A stretch of 64,000 nucleotides of DNA, from the NCBI RefSeq assembly GCF_004121055.1, contig NZ_PYAL01000009.1, positions 340,043-404,042 of the forward strand, read 5' to 3'. Below, in pieces: positions 60,214-64,000 of this stretch; position 1 is the first letter of the stretch, and every line of letters starts with the position of its first letter. The DNA is from Achromobacter aloeverae. GTDB taxonomy: Bacteria; Pseudomonadota; Gammaproteobacteria; Burkholderiales; Burkholderiaceae_B. Both the position numbers and the translations under genes were made by a program. The notes under the pieces are model-generated. The model had not been told where the DNA came from and did not search any database. It was given only the letters and a program-made list of their open reading frames with translations.

Positions 60214-61992
60214 TTGAATTCTGCCGCACGTAACGCGCAGGCTGGTAGCCAGGCGGTGAAGTCCGTCATCTGGGCCCGTATCTATTCCCGCGTCGGGTCG
60301 CATTGGAAAGCGCTGATACTCGCGATCCTGCTGATGGCGGGCGCCGCCGGCACGCAGCCGACGCTGGCCGTCATCATGAAGCCCTTGCTGGACGATGGGT
60401 TCTCCGGCGCCAAGCCCTACTACGTCTGGGCCATCCCGCTGGCCGTGGTCGGCTTGATCCTGTTGCGCGGGGCCTGCAATTTCTTCAGCGACTACCTGCT
60501 TGCCTGGGTGGCCAACAATGTGCTGCGCGGCATGCGCCAGGAAATGTTCGACCGTCTGCTGGGCCTGCCCGACGCCGAGTTCAAGCGGGGCGACACGGGG
60601 CGCCTGCTCAATCGCTTCACCATCGACGCCGGCAATGTCACCGGCTACGCCACCGATGTCATTACCGTGCTGGTGCGCGAATCGCTGGTGGTGGTGGCGC
60701 TGATCTGCGTGCTGCTGTACATGTCCTGGGTGCTGACCCTGATCATCCTGGTCATGCTGCCGGTGTCGGTGCTGATCGCCCGCGTGTTCATCCGGCGCCT
60801 GCGCAAGATCAACCGGGATACCGTCAACATGAACGCGGAACTGACCCGCGTGGTGGGCGAGGGCATCGATGGCCAGCGCGTCATCAAGCTGTTCGACGGC
60901 TACGAGTACGAGCGTGGCCGCTTCGCCTATGTCAATTCGCGCTTGCGCCGCTTTGCCATGCGCAGCGCCGTCGCCGACGCGGCCATGACCCCGCTGACCC
61001 AGGTCTGCATTTCCATCTCGGTGGCCGCCATCATCGCCGTGGCGCTGGGGCAGGCCAATGCCGGCACGCTCACCGCGGGCAGTTTCGCCGCCTTCATGGC
61101 GTCGCTGGCCCAGCTGTTCGACCCGGTCAAGCGGCTGACCAACCTGGCCGGCAAGATGCAGCGCATGCTCGTCTCCGCCGAAAGCGTGTTCACCCTGATC
61201 GACCAGGTGCCGGAACTGGACGGCGGCACGCGCGTATTGCCCGCGCCGGTGCGCGGCAAGATCGAATTCCGTGACGTCGGCCATCGCTTCCCGGATGCCA
61301 CGCAGGACACCGTGAGCGGTATTTCGTTCAGCGTGCAGCCGGGCGAAACGGTGGCCCTGGTGGGCCGTTCGGGCAGCGGCAAGACCACGCTCGTGAACAT
61401 GCTGCCGCGCTTCATCCTGCCCACGGCGGGCAGCATCCTGGTCGACGATATCGAAATCAACGAACTGACGCTGGCCAGCCTGCGTTCGCACCTGTCGCTG
61501 GTCAGCCAGGACGTGGTGCTGTTCGACGACACCATCGCGGTCAACGTCGGCTATGGTTCGCTGGAGCAGGCGACCGACGAGCAGGTGATGGCCGCGCTGG
61601 AGGCCGCCAATCTGCGCGACTTCGTCAGCCAGTTGCCCAAGGGCCTGCAGACGCCGGTGGGCGAGAATGCCGCGCGCCTGTCGGGTGGCCAGCGCCAGCG
61701 CCTGGCCATCGCGCGGGCCCTCATCAAGAACGCGCCCATCCTTATCCTGGACGAGGCCACGTCTGCCCTGGACAACGAATCGGAGCGCCAGGTCCAGGCC
61801 TCGCTGGAGCGGCTGATGAAGGGGCGCACCACCCTGGTCATCGCCCACCGCCTGTCCACCGTGCAGAACGCCGATCGCATCATCGTGCTGGACGCGGGCA
61901 GGGTGGTGGAAAACGGTCGCCACGAGGACCTGCTGGCGGCCAACGGGCTCTATGCCACCCTGTATCGCATGCAGTTCCGCGATACCGACTGA
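60214..61992 (+). CDS. msbA: Lipid A export ATP-binding/permease protein MsbA
   Basis: A 592-residue half-size ABC exporter that flips lipid A-core across the inner membrane. Six membrane segments fill residues 1-330. The ATPase has Walker [10 protein letters not shown] at 384, signature [15 protein letters not shown] near 489, Walker [13 protein letters not shown] near 508 and the switch His in VIAHRLST. Length and sequence match MsbA. No ATG lies at the right place; TTG at 60214 is the likely start, with GAGAG 6 nt upstream and TATAAA at 60195-60200 as a -10 box. It ends 39 bp from convergent rng. Confidence 0.95.
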   Translation: MNSAARNAQAGSQAVKSVIWARIYSRVGSHWKALILAILLMAGAAGTQPTLAVIMKPLLDDGFSGAKPYYVWAIPLAVVGLILLRGACNFFSDYLLAWVANNVLRGMRQEMFDRLLGLPDAEFKRGDTGRLLNRFTIDAGNVTGYATDVITVLVRESLVVVALICVLLYMSWVLTLIILVMLPVSVLIARVFIRRLRKINRDTVNMNAELTRVVGEGIDGQRVIKLFDGYEYERGRFAYVNSRLRRFAMRSAVADAAMTPLTQVCISISVAAIIAVALGQANAGTLTAGSFAAFMASLAQLFDPVKRLTNLAGKMQRMLVSAESVFTLIDQVPELDGGTRVLPAPVRGKIEFRDVGHRFPDATQDTVSGISFSVQPGETVALVGRSGSGKTTLVNMLPRFILPTAGSILVDDIEINELTLASLRSHLSLVSQDVVLFDDTIAVNVGYGSLEQATDEQVMAALEAANLRDFVSQLPKGLQTPVGENAARLSGGQRQRLAIARALIKNAPILILDEATSALDNESERQVQASLERLMKGRTTLVIAHRLSTVQNADRIIVLDAGRVVENGRHEDLLAANGLYATLYRMQFRDTD

Positions 61993-62031
61993 GGCGGGGC
62001 GCCGCCCTCGCGGGCGCCCGTCGCCATGGCC

Positions 62032-63516
62032 TCAGATCAGGATCAGGTCGTACTGTTCCTGGTTATAGGCGGCTTCGACTTCCAGGGACACCTTCTTGCC
62101 GACGAAGTCGCCCAGCATGGCAAGGTGCGGGCTTTCCTCTTCCAGGAACAGGTCCACGACCTCTTGCGACGCCAGGATGCGGAATTCCTTGGGATTGAAC
62201 TGACGCGCCTCGCGCAGGATCTCGCGCAGTATTTCGTAGCAGACCGTGCGGGCGGTGCGCACATGACCCCGTGATTGGCAGGTCGGGCAGGGCTCGCACA
62301 ACTGATGGGCCAGCGAATCGCGCGTGCGCTTGCGCGTCATCTCCACCAGGCCCAGTTGCGTGAACCCGTTGACCGTCATGCGCGTGCGGTCGCGCGCCAG
62401 CGCCTTGCGCAGTTCGGCCAGCACGGTCTCGCGATGCTCCGGGTCCTCCATGTCGATGAAGTCCAGGATGACGATGCCGCCCAGGTTGCGCAGCCGCAGC
62501 TGGCGGGCTATGGCCTGCGCCGCCTCCAGGTTGGTCTTGAAGATGGTGTCGTCGAAATTGCGGCCGCCGACGAAACCGCCCGTATTCACGTCCACCGTCG
62601 TCAGCGCCTCCGTCTGGTCGATGATCAGGTAGCCGCCTGACTTCAGGTCGACGCGGCGCGACAAGGCCCGCGCGATCTCCTCATCGACATTGGCCATGTC
62701 GAACAAGGGCCGCTCCCCGCTGTAATGGGTGATCCTTTCCGTCACGGAGGGCGTATACAGCTTGGCCCATTCGATCAGGCTGACCGTGGTGGTGCGCGAA
62801 TCGACGCGGATGGTGCCAGTGCGCGGGCCGACCATGTCGCGCAATACGCGCTGGGCCAGCGTCAGGTCCTGGTGCAGCACCGTCGGCGCGGGCTGGGTGC
62901 GCGCCAAGGCCTGGACGCTGGACCACAGCTTGCGCAGGTACTCCAGGTCGGCCTGCAGTTCCTCGTCGGTGGCGCCTTCGGCCTGCGTGCGGACGATGAA
63001 GCCGCCTTTCTCGTCGGAAGGCACCAGCGCATGCAGGCGTTCGCGCAGCTGTATACGTTCCGCCTCCGACTCGATCTTCTGCGAAATGCCGATATGGGGA
63101 TCGTGCGGCAGGTACACCAGCATCCGGCCGGCGATGCTGATCTGGGTCGACAGCCGCGCACCCTTGGTGCCCAGCGGGTCCTTGATGACCTGCACCATGA
63201 GGGTCTGCCCCTCGAACAGGAGCTTTTCAATGGGCGTGGGTGTCAACCCCTGGCTGCGCTCGCTGCGGTTTTCCCGCAGGTCGGCGATATGGATGAACGC
63301 CGCCCGCTCCAGCCCGATGTCGACGAAGGCGCTCTGCATGCCGGGCAGTACCCGGACGACACGGCCAAGATAGACGTTGCCGACCTGGCCCCGCTGGATG
63401 CTGCGCTCCACGTGCAGTTCCTGCACCGCGCCTTGCTCGATGATGGCGACGCGGGTTTCGAAGGGGGTGACGTTGATCAGGATGTCTTCATGAGGCAGCA
63501 CGGTGCTAGAGGGCAT
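62032..63516 (-). CDS. rng: Ribonuclease G
   Basis: A 494-residue endoribonuclease of the RNase E/G family in the short RNase G form. An S1 domain (GQVGNVYLGRVVRVLPGMQSAFVDIGLERAAFIHIADL) covers residues 40-125. The catalytic aspartates are Asp309 (TTVDVNTGGF) and Asp352 (VILDFIDM). The zinc link is C-E-P-C-P-T-C at 407-413. RNase G trims the 5' end of 16S rRNA and some mRNAs. Here it is divergent from an rRNA operon leader. TATATA and nearby AT sequence on the minus strand around 63530 could be its promoter. Confidence 0.96.
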   Translation of the reverse strand: MPSSTVLPHEDILINVTPFETRVAIIEQGAVQELHVERSIQRGQVGNVYLGRVVRVLPGMQSAFVDIGLERAAFIHIADLRENRSERSQGLTPTPIEKLLFEGQTLMVQVIKDPLGTKGARLSTQISIAGRMLVYLPHDPHIGISQKIESEAERIQLRERLHALVPSDEKGGFIVRTQAEGATDEELQADLEYLRKLWSSVQALARTQPAPTVLHQDLTLAQRVLRDMVGPRTGTIRVDSRTTTVSLIEWAKLYTPSVTERITHYSGERPLFDMANVDEEIARALSRRVDLKSGGYLIIDQTEALTTVDVNTGGFVGGRNFDDTIFKTNLEAAQAIARQLRLRNLGGIVILDFIDMEDPEHRETVLAELRKALARDRTRMTVNGFTQLGLVEMTRKRTRDSLAHQLCEPCPTCQSRGHVRTARTVCYEILREILREARQFNPKEFRILASQEVVDLFLEEESPHLAMLGDFVGKKVSLEVEAAYNQEQYDLILI

Positions 63517-63643
63517 GGTCGAAGATTCTTCTATATATGTATGTGGTGTTCCTGGGCATGGAGACCCCGCGTGCGCGGCTCCGATGCCGATGCTCGAAGT
63601 CTATCGACAAAGTGGCCCGCCGTCGCGGCAGGGGCCTATCGAC

Positions 63644-63673
63644 TTGCGCACGTCGAAAAAACCGTGCTATAGT
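63644..63673 (+). promoter_or_regulatory. Candidate rRNA promoter, upstream copy
   Basis: TTGCGC (63644-63649) and TATAGT (63668-63673) are spaced by 18 bp. It lies about 200 bp upstream of the stronger promoter and could be a P1 of a tandem pair. Confidence 0.5.
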
Positions 63674-63841
63674 CTCTTTCTTCGCTGCTCAAACGCAAGC
63701 GCGACAACGAGCCGGCAACGGTTCCCAAGCGCGAGCCAGGTAGCGAAGGTGAGGTGAGAAGTAAGCAGGTTTCAGATGCAGGGCGGTGACTTCGAAGAAG
63801 CACGCGGCGTTTGAAAGAAGTAAAAAAGTTCAGAGATGAAT

Positions 63842-63870
63842 TTGACAACTTCAAAAAACTGCTTCATAAT
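63842..63870 (+). promoter_or_regulatory. Strong rRNA operon promoter
   Basis: A perfect -35 TTGACA (63842-63847), a 17-bp spacer and CATAAT (63865-63870) form a near-consensus sigma70 promoter. An A-rich stretch (63810-63841) sits where an UP element is expected. The transcript should start near 63877. Confidence 0.88.
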
Positions 63871-63951
63871 CTCGTTTCTCTGCTGCTGACACAGCGACGC
63901 AACGAAAACGGCGTAGCGAGTCAGGCAAACAGCGAAAGGCAGTTGGCAGTA

Positions 63952-63965
63952 CCGCTCTTTAACAA
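63952..63965 (+). promoter_or_regulatory. boxA antitermination site of the rRNA leader
   Basis: ccGCTCTTTAACAA matches the boxA consensus TGCTCTTTAACA at all but the first base. It lies about 80 nt into the predicted transcript, where Nus factors bind to prevent rho termination of rRNA. Confidence 0.9.
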
Positions 63966-64000
63966 CGAAACAACCGATAAGTGTGGGCGCTTGATGCGGA

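Larger units (their letters stand above)
63517..64000 (+). other. rRNA operon promoter and 5' leader region
   Basis: No protein gene is credible. The left third is the rng upstream region. From about 63640 the stretch holds two promoters, an AT-rich upstream element and a boxA. It ends in the sequence aaccgataagtgtgggcgct, which is typical of the leader shortly before 16S rRNA in betaproteobacteria. The mature 16S start is not reached. Confidence 0.8.

Noticed and set aside
58273..61923. A 1216-codon minus-strand frame that joins ydcF to the msbA antisense
   Set aside because: Only the last 255 codons match a family (ydcF). The rest is antisense to msbA and out of frame with the family 9 glycosyltransferase.
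63517..63660. Short plus-strand frames between rng and the rRNA promoter
   Set aside because: They have no ribosome site or family motif and overlap promoter elements.
1..64000. CRISPR arrays, prophage, insertion sequences and tRNA genes
   Set aside because: No regularly spaced repeats, transposase or integrase genes, phage structural genes or cloverleaf-like sequences were recognised on either strand by eye.

Overview
The window is a GC-rich chromosomal segment of a betaproteobacterium in the order Burkholderiales. It most resembles the Alcaligenaceae, and Bordetella or a close relative within them. The grounds are a Bug-type periplasmic binding protein beside an MmgE/PrpD gene and a LysR regulator, an hpnCDE squalene operon, an lpxO-type lipid A hydroxylase, and a dnaE-linked lipopolysaccharide (LPS) core cluster near msbA. 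The genus is an inference from gene content and style; no marker here proves it.

Layout. 1-2000: the 3' end of dnaB, then a secreted-effector-like protein with a broken lipase motif. 2000-10430 (all minus): an SBF-type transporter, MmgE/PrpD, Bug protein and LysR group with a LysR-type dyad and a 9-nt repeat in its promoter, then pdxA, a PhoH-type ATPase, bcp and an Mth938-like protein. 10600-14560 (plus): alaC-hom-thrC chained by 4-nt overlaps and closed by a strong terminator. 14700-18600: crcB, then minus-strand hpnC-hpnD-hpnE, with two in-frame tandem repeats inside hpnE. 18700-22300: alanine racemase, a short-chain dehydrogenase/reductase (SDR) and radA. 22300-23030: an AT-rich gap with dyads and a tiny secreted lysine-rich peptide gene with its own terminator. 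23100-32000: an FtsX-type permease, truncated haemoglobin and Kdo kinase chained by overlaps, potFGHI plus an ArsC/Spx-like gene, and a 3-methyladenine glycosylase. 32000-41040: a YrbL-like kinase, rmuC, rpiA, phoU behind a three-half-site Pho box, yggX, argA, an atypical SDR and a FapA-like protein. 41100-54660: hrpA, lpxO, dnaE and an overlapping glycosyltransferase/deacetylase cluster. 54720-63520: a subtilisin-type autotransporter, ykgJ, ydcF, a family 9 glycosyltransferase, msbA and RNase G. 63520-64000: promoters and boxA leader of an rRNA operon whose 16S gene lies just beyond the edge.

Common theme. Much of the window serves the envelope: kdkA, lpxO, the core glycosyltransferases and deacetylases, the family 9 glycosyltransferase and msbA build, modify and flip LPS; hpnCDE makes squalene for hopanoids; ydcF, the autotransporter and several transporters add to it. 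The rest is housekeeping (dnaB, dnaE, radA, hrpA, rmuC, rng, alr, rpiA, amino-acid synthesis).

Strongest unexplained signals: the pseudo-lipase at 930-1982; the secreted basic peptide and dyad cluster at 22419-23026; sigma70-like -10 boxes only 6-7 nt before the start codons of hrpA, dnaE, a deacetylase, a permease and radA, which suggests leaderless or near-leaderless mRNAs; the 18-bp palindrome ahead of the autotransporter; and the tandem-repeat insertions in HpnE and the autotransporter. No CRISPR array, insertion sequence, prophage or tRNA gene was seen.
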